DNA from: Nitrospinae bacterium bin107
GTDB lineage: Bacteria > UBA8248
NCBI GenBank assembly: GCA_002238965.1
Contig: MPNJ01000001.1
Location: 310,001-374,000, forward strand
Direction: 5' to 3'
DNA: 64,000 bases
Shown: positions 48,170-58,172 of the stretch, in pieces
Layout: each line of letters begins with the position of its first letter
Numbering within the stretch: the first letter of the stretch is position 1
Program-made: the position numbers and the translations under genes
The notes under the pieces: model-generated
Databases searched by the model: none
What the model was told of the DNA's origin: nothing
What the model saw: the letters and a program-made list of their open reading frames with translations, nothing else

Positions 48170-50482
48170 ATGGAGGATAAGAGCGGGGCGTTCCGCCTCG
48201 AAGAAGCGAGCATCGGGGATCTGCACGCGGCGATTCGCGAGGGCCGCACCACCTGCGTCGAAGTGGTGGAGCGCTACCTGGAGCGCGTCCGCGCGTACAA
48301 CGGCGTCTCCAGCATGCTGGTAACCGAAGACGGCTCGCCCGTCCCCGAAGCCAGGGGCACGATGCGCGGCGGCTCGCCTATCAGGTTTCCTACCGAAACC
48401 GTGAAGGCGACCGACTACCTGCCCGATCTGGATAAATACGCAGGCCCGCCCCTCGAGTTCGGCCGCATGGAGGATACGGCGTCCGACCCCGGCGTCCAGC
48501 AGCAGTACGGCATGATCGTCGGTATCCCGAACGCGGGCCAGGTGAACGCCCTCGCCACACTGAACATCCGCGGCGAGCGCTCCGTTACGTGCAAGGGCGA
48601 TTTCGACAGGCATCCCGCGGAAGGCCCCCTGCCGCCCGGCGCGCCGCCCATGTGCGAGGTCTTTCGCCACTACCCCGACGCGCTGGAGCGCGCGGCGGAG
48701 CTCGACGCCGAATACGGCGCCGACCTCGACCTCGAAAAAATGCCGATGTATGGGGTCACCTTCTCCTTCAAGGACCCCTTCGACACGAAGGACATGCGCT
48801 CCACCGGCGGGGGCGACGCCGCTTATGACATCGATTTCCCCGCGCGCGACCACATTCTCGTCGAACAGCTCAGGAACAAGGGCGCCATCATCTTCGCCAA
48901 GGCCGTGAGCACCGAATACAACGGGCGCGCCGGCGACCCGGGCGGGCGGCACGCGCCCGAGAAGGTGCTGCCCTCCGTCCTGGGCTACCAGCGCAGCACG
49001 TGGGGCGGAAACCCCTCGAACCCCTACGACACCACGCGCGCGGCCTCACTGGGTTCGAGTTCCGGCTCCGCCCTCTCGGTGAGCACCAACATGGTGATGG
49101 CGAGCCTGGGCGAGGAGACGAGGGCCTCCTGCCGGGGACCGTCGAACCACAACGCCGTCGCGCTCATCCTGCCGCACAAGGCGATGCTCGGCTTCGACGG
49201 CGGGGCCATCGGGGCGGACATCTACTGCGACAGGAGCGGCATCATCACGAAATCACTCGCCGATTGCGCAAAAGTGCTCGACTCCCTGAAGGACCCGGTG
49301 AACGGCTATTACGACCCGCGCGATCCGTTCACCACGGTGCCGCGCTCCTCCGTCCTGGATACGCCTTACGCGTCGCACATCAAGACGAGCGGGGAGGCGG
49401 GCGCGCTCGAAGGCGTGCGTATCGGGGTCATCCGCGAGTCCATGGTGTATCCGAGGGGCTCGAAATCGGAAGAGCCCATCGTCAACGCGGCAGGCCGGGA
49501 GATTAATGAGGTGCTCGGCCAAAAACTCGGTGCGAAACTCCTCGAATCCACCGACCCGCTCTGGGCGGGCGATCCCGAGATCGAGACGATGAAGACGGAT
49601 TTCCGCCGCGCGCTCGCCAGGCTCATCCCCGTCTTCATGCCGGACATCATGTTCCGTCTCACGCCCGAGGGCGAGCCGCTCTTCACCGAGTTCGCCGAGG
49701 CCATCGTCCCCACCGAGTTCGCACCGGGCGTCGTCTTCGGCTCGGGCGATATGCAGCCCATCGACTACATGCTCGCCATGGGCGAGGGCAGAATCGAGCA
49801 GCCGGTCAACCTCGACCTCCCCACCGTACAGCAGCAGGAACTCGCCATGACATTCCGCTACCACATCCACCAGTACCTATCGCGCCGTGCGGAGGACTGG
49901 AAGGAGCGCGGGTTCGCAGAGACCATCACCGGCTTTCCGGAGTTGAACGCGCGCTCCAAGTTCTGGGGCGACGACCACCGCGCCGCCTTCAGGAACTGGG
50001 AGGAAGTCGCAGACCCGCGCAATCCCCACGGGGGCCGCCAGGGGGTGAACGAGCGCATCATGCTGCGCGAACTCCTGCGCCGCGTGGACATGATGGTGAT
50101 CCTGGAAAACAAGCTCGACGCTCTCGTGCGCCTGCACACGCCGTTCCCGCCCGCCATCATCGGCGGCGCGGTCCAGCCCGGCCTCCTGCTCAACTCCCGG
50201 CCCGAATCGCAAAGCGGGCCGAACGCGGGGCTGACGGAAGTGCTCGTGCCGGCGGGCTACGTGCGCACGACCTATGACCCCGTTTTCGAACTGAGCGAAG
50301 ACGGGACGCGGTTCATCTCCGCCCATAACGATCAGGCCACCACCATCCCAGAACCCGGCCTGCCGTTCTCGCTCGTGTTCCGCGCCGAACCCGGCAGGGA
50401 GGACGTGCTGCTCCGGATCGCCTCGACCTACGAGGCGGCTTCCAAACGCCGCATCCCCCCGCCCGACTTCGGCCCGTTGTAG
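48170..50482 (+). CDS. Large amidase-signature-family enzyme
   Basis: It has 770 residues, well above the ~470-550 of most amidases. The signature domain begins near 190: the catalytic Lys201 lies in TFSFKDPFDT, the cis-Ser in the GSSSGS block (295-300), and the nucleophile is probably Ser320 in ETRASCRGPS, where the usual DTGGS is replaced. The first ~180 residues and the C-terminal ~150 are extra. The ATG at 48170 follows AAAGGA. It may cleave an amide of an imported compound or a polyamine-like substrate; no closer assignment. It stands alone. Confidence 0.85.
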   Translation: MEDKSGAFRLEEASIGDLHAAIREGRTTCVEVVERYLERVRAYNGVSSMLVTEDGSPVPEARGTMRGGSPIRFPTETVKATDYLPDLDKYAGPPLEFGRMEDTASDPGVQQQYGMIVGIPNAGQVNALATLNIRGERSVTCKGDFDRHPAEGPLPPGAPPMCEVFRHYPDALERAAELDAEYGADLDLEKMPMYGVTFSFKDPFDTKDMRSTGGGDAAYDIDFPARDHILVEQLRNKGAIIFAKAVSTEYNGRAGDPGGRHAPEKVLPSVLGYQRSTWGGNPSNPYDTTRAASLGSSSGSALSVSTNMVMASLGEETRASCRGPSNHNAVALILPHKAMLGFDGGAIGADIYCDRSGIITKSLADCAKVLDSLKDPVNGYYDPRDPFTTVPRSSVLDTPYASHIKTSGEAGALEGVRIGVIRESMVYPRGSKSEEPIVNAAGREINEVLGQKLGAKLLESTDPLWAGDPEIETMKTDFRRALARLIPVFMPDIMFRLTPEGEPLFTEFAEAIVPTEFAPGVVFGSGDMQPIDYMLAMGEGRIEQPVNLDLPTVQQQELAMTFRYHIHQYLSRRAEDWKERGFAETITGFPELNARSKFWGDDHRAAFRNWEEVADPRNPHGGRQGVNERIMLRELLRRVDMMVILENKLDALVRLHTPFPPAIIGGAVQPGLLLNSRPESQSGPNAGLTEVLVPAGYVRTTYDPVFELSEDGTRFISAHNDQATTIPEPGLPFSLVFRAEPGREDVLLRIASTYEAASKRRIPPPDFGPL

Positions 50483-50560
50483 GGGTAGGCGGAACTTAAG
50501 CGGGTCGGACGACGCGACTGGATTGCAGTTGCGGTTCGCAAACTTGGTCGAGGTTTACCC

Positions 50561-50588
50561 GTATGGGCCGTTCGCGAACGGCCCATAC
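50561..50588. repeat. 28-bp perfect palindrome
   Basis: Half-site GTATGGGCCGTTCG and its reverse complement with no loop. It lies in the 413-base gap 50483-50895, which also holds VIPGEPG-type degenerate repeat sequence and a TTTTTCAACAGG module near 50792; no gene is seen. Confidence 0.9.
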
Positions 50589-50855
50589 TCTCTTCCTCAT
50601 CGATCGAGATAGACCACCGTCATTCCGGCGTATGCCGGAAGCCAGGGATTTTGTCTTTTCGTAATTGTTCTTCGCTTTTTCCCATCTGAGTGGTGTGAAC
50701 ATGAAACACCGGCTCATGTTGATCCTCATCGGCTCTGGATTCCGGCTTTCGCCGGAATGACGGCGGAGCGGTTCGACTCGACCCGAAAGGGGTTTTTCAA
50801 CAGGCCCGATGGACGAGGGTTTGACACGACCGAAGAGAGAGCAACTACGCCTTTC

Positions 50856-50883
50856 GCAGGGACAGGTCGCGACCTGTCCCTGC
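50856..50883. repeat. 28-bp perfect palindrome of the GGGACAGGTCG family
   Basis: Half-site GCAGGGACAGGTCG followed by its reverse complement, 13 bases from the stop of the HigA gene on the minus strand. Confidence 0.9.
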
Positions 50884-50895
50884 CACTACCGTATC

Positions 50896-51201
50896 CTAAG
50901 CGCCCTTCGCTTCGAGCGTCGGTATTCCGCTTACGTCCACCGTGCGTTCCGCGCGCGCCAGATCGTGGTTGCGCTGGAGATTGACCCAGAAGCCCGAGCC
51001 GTTGCCGAATAGCTTGCCGAAGCGGACGGCCATCTCGGCGGTGACCGGCTGCTTCTCGTTCAGGATGTCGTAGAGCGTCTGCCGGGATATGCCGAGAGCC
51101 GCGGCCACCGCCGTCTTGCTCACCCCGAGGGCGGGCAGGACGTCCTCGCGCAGGACTTCTCCCGGATGCGCCGGGTCGATGGAAGGGTGTCTCTCGATCA
51201 T
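50896..51201 (-). CDS. higA: HigA-family antitoxin
   Basis: It has 101 residues from the ATG at 51201; GAGGA lies upstream. Typical HigA: HPGEVLREDVLPALGVSKTAVAAALGISRQTLYDILNEKQPVTAEMAVRFGKLFGNGSGFWVNLQ, helix-turn-helix plus the conserved WxxLQ. It normally represses its operon and neutralises HigB. Its ATG overlaps the stop of a toxin remnant. Confidence 0.92.
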   Translation of the reverse strand: MIERHPSIDPAHPGEVLREDVLPALGVSKTAVAAALGISRQTLYDILNEKQPVTAEMAVRFGKLFGNGSGFWVNLQRNHDLARAERTVDVSGIPTLEAKGA

Positions 51202-51252
51202 CAGTGGTAATCCTCTATGTCCACGTCCGTTGCGCCGTCTCGCCTCTTCGGG
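51199..51252 (-). pseudogene. C-terminal remnant of a HigB-type toxin
   Basis: The frame ends RRDGATDVDIEDYH and a TGA that overlaps the HigA ATG (TGATG), the usual higB-higA junction. DVDIEDYH is the usual end of HigB/RelE-like toxins. Upstream the sequence changes abruptly into runs of C and G of the interspersed repeat at 51255, so the toxin is lost. Confidence 0.65.
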
Positions 51253-51254
51253 CA

Positions 51255-51425
51255 CCCCCCCCTACCCCCCCCCTTGTCAGGGGGGGTATGAAAAGGCTCC
51301 GCCCGCCGCCGGTAGAAGGGCTTTTGTTTTTTCTCGCCCCTTTGAGGAGGGGGCTTTTCCGCTTTTACCCCCCTGACAAGGGGGGGGTTGCCTTTATCCC
51401 CTGAGGAGGGGCTTTTCAACAAACC
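51255..51425. repeat. Inverted repeat pair with CCCCTTGTCAGGGGGG arms
   Basis: CCCCCCCCCTTGTCAGGGGGGG at 51263-51290 and its inverse CCCCCTGACAAGGGGGGGG at about 51369-51388 enclose ~100 bases. A TTTTCAACAAACC module follows at 51411. The rest of the gap to 51671, with a GTCGCAT/ATGCGAC palindrome near 51475, has no gene. Confidence 0.75.
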
Positions 51426-51671
51426 TCTATACGGCCCCAACGGACCCATTACAATCCAGGCTTTTGTTGCAGAAGTCGCATAGATGCGACCCGCCGCTGC
51501 GATTCCCCGCTCACGGGCGACCCGCGCGGATTTTATGATATGCTCCTTCAAAATCAACGGAAGGCTCAAGACTCGATTACCGCTTCATGGACGGGTCATT
51601 TCACAAATCTGGAGCGGGCGTGAAGCGACTGCCTGTATCGACACAGGCGGCTGCCTGCCAGGGAGGATTTC

Positions 51672-53066
51672 ATGACTGACAGTTCCCATCAGAAACCACT
51701 CGACCTGCTCGTTACGGGCGGCACGGTCGTCTCCGGTCACGGCCGCCAGGAGGCTGCTCTCGGGGTCCGGGACGGGAAGGTCGCCTGCGTGGGCGCGCCC
51801 GAGAGCATGCCGGCCGCCGATGAAGTGCTGGATGTGCCGGGCAAGCTCGTTCTTCCGGGCGTCATCGACCCCCACGTCCATTGCCGGGCGTATTCGAACC
51901 ACATCGATTCCCTGGCCGACGTTGCGCGCAGCGCCGCGCACGGAGGCGTCACGACCATGGTCGTTTTCGCCACGGGCGAGGAGAACGAGACCATGCTCAA
52001 CACTTTGGATCGCATCCGCGAGGAGGGCGAAGCGGGGAGCGTGGTCGACTTCTCGCTGCACGCCTGGATATTCGAGGACTTCGACTACCTCGCCGAGATC
52101 CCCAGGGCCATCGATGGCGGCGTCACGAGCTTCAAGGTCATGATGGGCTACAAGAAGCGGGGCCGCGGCCGCTGCATCCCGGACGAATACTTCTACGCGG
52201 CGCTCGAAATCGTGGGGCGTCATGGGGGCACCGTGCTCGTCCACGCCGAAAACGGTCCTGTCATCGACTACCTGGAGAATAAGGCCTTCGACGCCGGAAT
52301 GGACGGCGCCGATTTCCAGGAATACTCACGCCCGCCGGAGCTTGAGGCCTCATCGGTCGCGAAATCGATCCACCTCGCCGATCTGGCGGGCTGCCCGCTC
52401 TACATCGTTCACCTCACGGCGGAGCTGGCCCTCGATGAGGCGCGGCGCGGGCTGGCCGCCGGGAAGAATATCGTCGTGGAAACCTGCCCGCAGTACCTGA
52501 CCTTGACGGGAGATGCCGTGCGGGAGATGGGAGCGCCGGCCAAGGTGGCGCCTCCGCTGCGCGAGGAGGCGGACATTTCCGCTCTGTGGAAGGGGGTCCA
52601 GGATGGATGGATCCACCTCGTCGGGAGCGATCACGCCCCCTACACCCGGGCGCAGAAGAACGATCCGCCCTTCACCCAGTCTCCCTTCGGCGCGCCCGGC
52701 ATCGAGACCCTCCTTCCGGTTCTCTACAGCGAGGGCGTCGCCCGCGGGCGGATTTCGGTCGAGCGCCTCGTGCAGCTCACGAGCGAGAACCCGGCGCGCA
52801 CCCTGGGCTTCTACCCGCAGAAAGGCGCGCTCGGGGTCGGCTCCGACGCCGACATCGTCGTGATCGACCCCGAAGGTAGTTCAACCGTGACGGCGGCGGG
52901 ACAGCACACGAATTCCGACTACTCGCTCTTCGAGGGATGGGAACTCAGCGGCAGACTGGAGCATAGTCTCCTGCGCGGAAAGCCGCTCCTCCGGGACGGG
53001 GAACTCGTGCAGGAGCCGGGCTACGGGCAGTTCGTTCCGCGCGGCAAGCCCGAAGTCGCCCTGTAG
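51672..53066 (+). CDS. Dihydropyrimidinase/hydantoinase-like cyclic amidohydrolase
   Basis: It has 464 residues. The binuclear metal site is readable: DPHVHCR, the carboxylated Lys in TSFKVMMGYK, His in VLVHAEN, His in YIVHLT and Asp in VGSDHAPY. The start is the ATG after GGGAGG. Such enzymes open cyclic imides, hydantoins or dihydropyrimidines. The luciferase-like oxidoreductase starts 12 nt after it, so the two probably form an operon. A nitrogen-salvage role is plausible; the substrate is not fixed. Confidence 0.9.
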   Translation: MTDSSHQKPLDLLVTGGTVVSGHGRQEAALGVRDGKVACVGAPESMPAADEVLDVPGKLVLPGVIDPHVHCRAYSNHIDSLADVARSAAHGGVTTMVVFATGEENETMLNTLDRIREEGEAGSVVDFSLHAWIFEDFDYLAEIPRAIDGGVTSFKVMMGYKKRGRGRCIPDEYFYAALEIVGRHGGTVLVHAENGPVIDYLENKAFDAGMDGADFQEYSRPPELEASSVAKSIHLADLAGCPLYIVHLTAELALDEARRGLAAGKNIVVETCPQYLTLTGDAVREMGAPAKVAPPLREEADISALWKGVQDGWIHLVGSDHAPYTRAQKNDPPFTQSPFGAPGIETLLPVLYSEGVARGRISVERLVQLTSENPARTLGFYPQKGALGVGSDADIVVIDPEGSSTVTAAGQHTNSDYSLFEGWELSGRLEHSLLRGKPLLRDGELVQEPGYGQFVPRGKPEVAL

Positions 53067-53078
53067 GAGGATGGATCG

Positions 53079-54101
53079 ATGAAATTCGCCTTGCACTACA
53101 GCTATCAGTCCCGCACCGGTGACTGGGTGGGCGCCTATCACAATTCGCTGGAGCAGATCGCTCTGGCGGAGAAGTACGGCTTCGACATGGTGACGACGAG
53201 CGAACACCACATGGTGGAGGACAACGGCTATTTCCCCTCCAACATGGTGACCGCCGCCGGCATCGCCACCCGGACGGAGAAGATGCGGATCGGCACCTGC
53301 GTCCTCCTCCTCCCCTTCTATCACCCGCTGGCGGTGGCAGAGGACGCCGCCGTGCTGGACATCATGTCCAAGGGCCGCTTCGTGCTGGGGGTGGGGCTCG
53401 GCTACAGGCGGGAGGAATTCGCGGCATTCGGCGTCCCCTTCGAGGATAGGGCCGCCCGCTTCGAGGAGTCTTTGGGACTCGTTCGCCGGTTGTTGACGGA
53501 ACGCGGGGTGACGCACCCGGGTCCTCGCTTTCCCATGGAGGACGTGACCCTCATGCCCCGGCCCGAGCAGACGCCCTGCCCGCCCATCTGGGTGGGGGCC
53601 AAGCTGCCCGCCGCGGTCCGCCGCGCCGCGCGCATGGGAGACGCATGGCTCGCCGATCCGGTCACGCCGCTTAAATTGCTCAAGGAGCGGAAACAGGTCT
53701 ATCTCGACGCCCTGGCCGAAGCCGGGAAGGACGCATCTGGCGTGGAGTTCCCCTTAAGGCGCGAAGCCTACGTGGCCGAAGAGAGCGAGCAGGCCTGGGA
53801 GGAGGCGCGCGAACCCATGCTCTACAACTACCAGGAGTATCTCGATTGGGGCCACCTGGTGGACGACGATGGCAAACCGGTGGAGCGGGGCGCGGAAGCG
53901 ACGGAAAATCTACGGGGGCGATTCATTCTGGGGTCGCCGGATGACTGCATTCGCCAGATCGAACGATACCGGGATGAACTCGGAACGACCTCCATGCACT
54001 TCCGCATGCAGTTTCCGGGTCTCGAGCACGCCAAGATAATGAACGCGATCCGGCTGCTCGGTGAGGAAGTCCTCCCCCATTTTCACCGCACGGCGGAGTA
54101 G
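53079..54101 (+). CDS. LLM-class flavin-dependent oxidoreductase (luciferase-like)
   Basis: It has 340 residues, a TIM barrel with GFDMVTTSEHHMVEDNGY, VTAAGIATRTEKMRIGTCVLLLPFYHPL and GVGLGYRREEFAAFGVPF, typical of the group that includes alkanal monooxygenases and F420- or FMN-dependent enzymes. A GGAGG precedes the ATG. It is coupled to the hydantoinase-like gene, which suggests it acts on the same compound. No flavin reductase gene lies next to it. Confidence 0.9.
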   Translation: MKFALHYSYQSRTGDWVGAYHNSLEQIALAEKYGFDMVTTSEHHMVEDNGYFPSNMVTAAGIATRTEKMRIGTCVLLLPFYHPLAVAEDAAVLDIMSKGRFVLGVGLGYRREEFAAFGVPFEDRAARFEESLGLVRRLLTERGVTHPGPRFPMEDVTLMPRPEQTPCPPIWVGAKLPAAVRRAARMGDAWLADPVTPLKLLKERKQVYLDALAEAGKDASGVEFPLRREAYVAEESEQAWEEAREPMLYNYQEYLDWGHLVDDDGKPVERGAEATENLRGRFILGSPDDCIRQIERYRDELGTTSMHFRMQFPGLEHAKIMNAIRLLGEEVLPHFHRTAE

Positions 54102-54550
54102 CAGCGCGCCGGCGCATAAGAGCAAGCAAGCCCGCACGAGCCGGAGTTCGAGGGCCTTCGAAAACCCCCTCGAGGGGAGGGAATCCCGATCATCGAATTG
54201 TTCAACGTAGCGGACAGGCCGCTGTGCCTGTCCGAGGTCGCAACCTGTCCCTACCAAAACACGATCGATCGCTCCTCGCTCATGTCAAAATCTCGTTCAT
54301 CGGAGCATTTTCAACAGCCCCCCGTGAGGGGATCTATTTCCGTGAAATCCTCGACGACGCTTCATATAATGCCACCAAGGGCCGGGGCGAGACCTGCTTC
54401 GGATGGGTTCGGCATGCTCGGTGTCCGCTCATGCCCGCCGGCTCCTCTCCGGGCGATTCACGCCGGAACGTGAGCGCATCGCCTTGGCGGAGGCGGTCAG
54501 AAGCGCAAATGCGAAAGGCCGCCGATGCGAGAAATTGCAAGGAGAGACGG
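54102..54550. repeat. Gene-free gap with palindromes and TTGTTGAAAAA-type modules
   Basis: Contains GGACAGGCCGCTGTGCCTGTCC and GAGGTCGCAACCTGTCCC at 54217-54255 (degenerate members of the GGACAGGTCG family), and ATTTTCAACAGCCCCC at about 54308. No protein gene is supported before 54551. Confidence 0.7.
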
Positions 54551-55509
54551 ATGATGCGCACCACAGCCGCGTTGATTGCGATAGCCGCGATGCTCCTCCT
54601 TTCCGGTTGCGGCTCCGGGAGTCGGGAAAACATGGCGTCGATGGAATTCGATACCGAACGAACGTCGCAGCAGGTCAGGCTCGGCACGATTGCAAGGGTG
54701 GAATCCGCCACCACGGTGCTTGCAAGCGATCAGCACGTGTTTCGCTTCGATGGAGGACGTCGCGCACCTTCACCAAATGCGAAGGCGTGGTCTGCGGCGT
54801 AAGCCCGACTCCCGAGGGTCTGGATGCTGCGCTGGCGCGCGCCCTCGGCGACCCACGCTCCGACTTCGGCGGCAAACATTTCGCTGAGCGTTTGAAGGAT
54901 TCCCTGACGCTCAAGCCGCAGACAGAAACCGTTCGCGGCGTCCCGCTCGTGGAAGGCTTCGGTCTGCGCACCGGTGAAAGGGCGTTCAGCGCAAGGTTTT
55001 ACGGCGGTTGGCTCGAAGAGGGCGCTTTCTTCGTCAACCGGACAACCCTGACGATCAGGGATGGGCAGGGCCGGCCCGTGGGGCCGGGCGATGTCTTCGA
55101 CTCCAGCGCCCTCGGCGTGGCGAGTACCACGGCGCCGACGGCCCGACAGGATATGTCCGCCACATGGAAAGGGGTGATGATCGGCGTGGACGTGAGCAAC
55201 CAGGTGACCCGCGGACAGTTCGTGCGGGGCGATGCGACGCTCGACATCGACGACCTCGCCAATCCGGCGGTCGACGTCGTTTTCAACAATCTCCGGGATC
55301 ACGAAACCAGCGCCAGCCTGGACGGCAGGAGCATCCCGCCCTGGGAGAACGTTCCGCTCCACGGCGGCGCATTCGGGGAAAAGTCGACCGGAAGCGAGGA
55401 CTACATTCAGGGACGCTTCATTGGTGAGGACCATGCCGGCGCCGTGGGCGTCTTCGAACGCGGCGAAATCGTAGGCTCATTCGGCGCCAACAGGCAGCGC
55501 GTCGAATAG
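54551..55509 (+). pseudogene. Lipoprotein with TbpB-like C-terminal barrel, interrupted by a frameshift
   Basis: The first part from the ATG at 54551 has a lipobox LLSGC (Cys20) and reads ATTVLASDQHVFRFDGGR before running into a stop at 54800-54802. In the -1 frame the protein continues TFTKCEGVVCGVSPTPEGL ... and ends YIQGRFIGEDHAGAVGVFER ... IVGSFGANRQ, resembling the barrel end of transferrin-binding-like surface lipoproteins (GxFxGxxAxEvxGxF). The break lies between about 54745 and 54775. A one-base deletion or a sequence error explains it. With the frames joined the protein has about 318 residues. It may bind a metal complex or a protein at the surface. Confidence 0.7.
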
Positions 55510-55549
55510 ACTTCATTCTTCGGTGAGCGGAAACGCACTCAGCCCTCCG

Positions 55550-56407
55550 CTAGAACTTTCTGAGCGGCGTCGCCTCCCGGCCGAAAAGCGTTTTTCGGGC
55601 GATGTTCCATATCTCGAAATGGGTTTTTCTCATGACTTCCGGCGATTCCGCCAGCCAGCGGACGAGCGCGCCGGGGCCTGTGAGCAGCGTGCAGCCGCCC
55701 GCAAGGCCGGAAGCTCCCGCCAGCAGGGATTCGACCTGCTCCGCGATGTGGTTCAACGCCTCGTCCGCCCCGCCTGCGACGTAGAAAGAACCCAGATAAG
55801 GATACGGCTCGAACAGGCCCATCCGCTCGGGGTTTGATTCTTCAGGCTTCACCTCCATTACGTCGCGCAAGAGGGGCGCGCCCCCATAGTCGACATGCAG
55901 CTTGAGTCTCAAGGACGAATATTCAAAATGCTCGCCCGAGGCGACCCGGCCGTGGTAGAGCGATTCTCCGTAAAGCAGCCTCGCCCCCTCGGCCATGGAG
56001 ATTCGCGTCTCCTGCGCGTAGATGGAATCTTTATAGGGAATGATCGGGTCGGGCAGGAGCTCGAGGCCACTCCCCGCGCCCATCTCGATTTTCGTCGTGG
56101 ATATCACAGGCTCGCCCAGGCTCTTGTAGACCTTGGTGGCGCCCTGCGTCGTCCACAAGACGCGCGCGCCCTCATCGAGCGCGATTTCGAGTTCCAGAAC
56201 GTCGCCGCCCACGTGCCCGCCCGTCGGATTGATGAGCGTCATGTGGGCGGGGTACTCCCCCTCGGGATAATTGGGGCGCATCAACTGCAAGGGCACGCGG
56301 AAGAACGAATCCGCGAGATACGTCCGCTCCCCCGCACGCTTGAATTTTGCGAGAGCGACGCCGTGGCGTCCCACGCGGGAGGGCGCGCTTGCGCTTAAGA
56401 GCGGCAT
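55550..56407 (-). CDS. ureD: Urease accessory protein UreD (UreH)
   Basis: Scaffold for nickel insertion, acting with UreF and UreG on the apo-urease. It has 285 residues. Family blocks are YLADSFFRVPLQLMRPNYPEG, INPTGGHVGGDVLELEIALDEGA, WTTQGATKVYKS and LLPDPIIPYKDSIYAQETR. It is the last gene of the cluster; its ATG overlaps the stop of ureG. Confidence 0.95.
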   Translation of the reverse strand: MPLLSASAPSRVGRHGVALAKFKRAGERTYLADSFFRVPLQLMRPNYPEGEYPAHMTLINPTGGHVGGDVLELEIALDEGARVLWTTQGATKVYKSLGEPVISTTKIEMGAGSGLELLPDPIIPYKDSIYAQETRISMAEGARLLYGESLYHGRVASGEHFEYSSLRLKLHVDYGGAPLLRDVMEVKPEESNPERMGLFEPYPYLGSFYVAGGADEALNHIAEQVESLLAGASGLAGGCTLLTGPGALVRWLAESPEVMRKTHFEIWNIARKTLFGREATPLRKF

Positions 56408-57024
56408 CAGGCCTCCACGAATAGGAGTTCGCGCTCGATCCAGCCGATCACCTCATCGAGACCCTGTTCGGCTTTCAGGTTGGTGAACAGAAACGGGCGC
56501 TCGCCGCGCATCTTGCGCGCGTCCCGGTCCATGACTTCCAGGCTCGCGCCCACGAGAGGCGCCAGGTCTATCTTGTTGATCAGCAGGAGTTCCGAGCGCG
56601 TGATGCCGGGGCCGCCCTTTCGGGGAATCTTGTCCCCCGCCGACACGTCGATGACGTAGATCGACGCGTCCACGAGTTCGGGGCTGAAAGTGGCGGCGAG
56701 GTTGTCCCCACCGCTCTCGACGAAAATGATGTCCAGCGGATGGAAATCGCGCGCGAGTATCTCCATGGCTTCGCGGTTCAGGGATATATCCTCGCGGATC
56801 GCCGTATGCGGGCACCCGCCCGTCTCCACGCCTGAGATTCGCTCGGGCGAGAGCGCGCCGCTGCGCGTCAGGAACTCCGCGTCCTCTTTCGTGTAGATGT
56901 CGTTCGTCACCACGGCGATGGCGTACCTGTCGCGCATCCGCTTGCACAGCTTGTCCACCAGGGCGGTCTTGCCCGATCCCACCGGCCCGCCCACGCCTAT
57001 CTTTACGGGCGCCTTATCCATCAT
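56407..57024 (-). CDS. ureG: Urease accessory GTPase UreG
   Basis: It has 205 residues from the ATG at 57024, which follows GAGGAGG; the longer frame to 57258 adds unrelated Arg-rich sequence. P-loop [15 protein letters not shown], metal motif CPH in [13 protein letters not shown] (the CPH nickel/zinc site) and the GTPase switch [17 protein letters not shown]. Delivers nickel to the active site using GTP hydrolysis. Confidence 0.97.
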   Translation of the reverse strand: MMDKAPVKIGVGGPVGSGKTALVDKLCKRMRDRYAIAVVTNDIYTKEDAEFLTRSGALSPERISGVETGGCPHTAIREDISLNREAMEILARDFHPLDIIFVESGGDNLAATFSPELVDASIYVIDVSAGDKIPRKGGPGITRSELLLINKIDLAPLVGASLEVMDRDARKMRGERPFLFTNLKAEQGLDEVIGWIERELLFVEA

Positions 57025-57035
57025 CGTTATCCTCC

Positions 57036-57716
57036 TCAAGAAACGAACAAGCGCGTGTGAAGTCTCCTGTGCGTCATGGCGCGTATCTCGTGCCCCGGCC
57101 CCCAGGAATGAGCATCCTCCAGAGAAAGCGCCGTCGCGGTCTCTACCGCCTCGCGCACTTCGCCTTCCAGGTTCGAGATGACGCGCTGGCCTTCGGTTTG
57201 GCCGAGCGGAACCAGCCGCACGGCGGCGGAAACCAGGCCGGATACGACGCCGTAGCAAAGCGATTCGAGGCCCTCTTCACAAGCCAGGCCTAAGGATTCT
57301 GCGACGCAGCCAAGTGTTATCGGGTAGTGGCCTAAAGTCCGCTCCCGCCTTGCCTCCTCATCCAGCTCGTCCAGCAAAGTATCCTCGATGAAGCCCCGCG
57401 CCGTGCGCAGGAACTGACGGCCCACGCTCCTGCTCGCATCGCGCAGCGATTTGACGGGCCGCGCGGCGTCGTAGGCGGCGTCGAGGGCCATCACGCGGGG
57501 AAGATCGGCCTCCTGCTTGGCTAGATAAGCCTCGCGCAGATAGACGCCGTCCAGCGTCGCGGCGCCGTGGCGCAGGACGGAAGCGATGAATTCCTCGAGC
57601 TCTGCAGCCGAAGTGATGCGTCCTTCTGTTACATAGGTTTCAAGGCCGTAGGAATGGGCGAAAGCCCCGCGCGGGAACGCGGAATCGGAAATCTGGAGGA
57701 GCCGGTAGGCGCTCAT
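57036..57716 (-). CDS. ureF: Urease accessory protein UreF
   Basis: It has 226 residues, all-helical. N-terminal [24 protein letters not shown] is the UreF signature. Further blocks are [19 protein letters not shown] and [16 protein letters not shown]. It works with UreD and UreG in nickel loading. It starts 3 nt after ureE. Confidence 0.94.
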   Translation of the reverse strand: MSAYRLLQISDSAFPRGAFAHSYGLETYVTEGRITSAAELEEFIASVLRHGAATLDGVYLREAYLAKQEADLPRVMALDAAYDAARPVKSLRDASRSVGRQFLRTARGFIEDTLLDELDEEARRERTLGHYPITLGCVAESLGLACEEGLESLCYGVVSGLVSAAVRLVPLGQTEGQRVISNLEGEVREAVETATALSLEDAHSWGPGHEIRAMTHRRLHTRLFVS

Positions 57717-57719
57717 CTT

Positions 57720-58163
57720 CTAATGGTGATGAGAGTGAAAGGCGCCGAAATCATGCGTGAAGGGTTCTTTCGCCTTCTCGCATCTGACGCCCATCTTGAC
57801 GAAATACGCCTCCAGCACGGAGTCATAGGGCGTGAGGACGCGGCCGTCCTGCACGCAGATCGGCGCGTGACGGTTTCCCACCTGGTAGCAGAGGCGGCCC
57901 ATTTCGGTCTCGGATTCCGCGTAGAGGACGAGCACGTCTTCGGGGATCGCGGCCACGACCACCACGCGCTCCCCATCCTCGAAGAGAACGTCGCCCTCCT
58001 TCAAAGGCTGCCCGGTCGGCAGTTTAACGCCGAGTTCGGTGCCGGTATCGGTGCGCACCCGCTGGCGGCTCCTGAGCCTGTCCTCCCAGCCCAGGGCCAC
58101 GCGCTCGACGCGCCTGCTCTCATCGGCGCAGAGCCTGCCCCGTATTTCTTCCACGAGGATCAT
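57720..58163 (-). CDS. ureE: Urease accessory protein UreE (nickel metallochaperone)
   Basis: It has 147 residues with the two-domain UreE layout: RRVERVALGWEDRLRSRQRVRTDTG, then GRLCYQVGNRHAPICVQDG with the nickel-binding His in NRHAP. The tail FHSHHH is a His-rich nickel-binding end. It supplies nickel to UreG. Confidence 0.93.
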   Translation of the reverse strand: MILVEEIRGRLCADESRRVERVALGWEDRLRSRQRVRTDTGTELGVKLPTGQPLKEGDVLFEDGERVVVVAAIPEDVLVLYAESETEMGRLCYQVGNRHAPICVQDGRVLTPYDSVLEAYFVKMGVRCEKAKEPFTHDFGAFHSHHH

Positions 58164-58172
58164 CGCCGCCTC

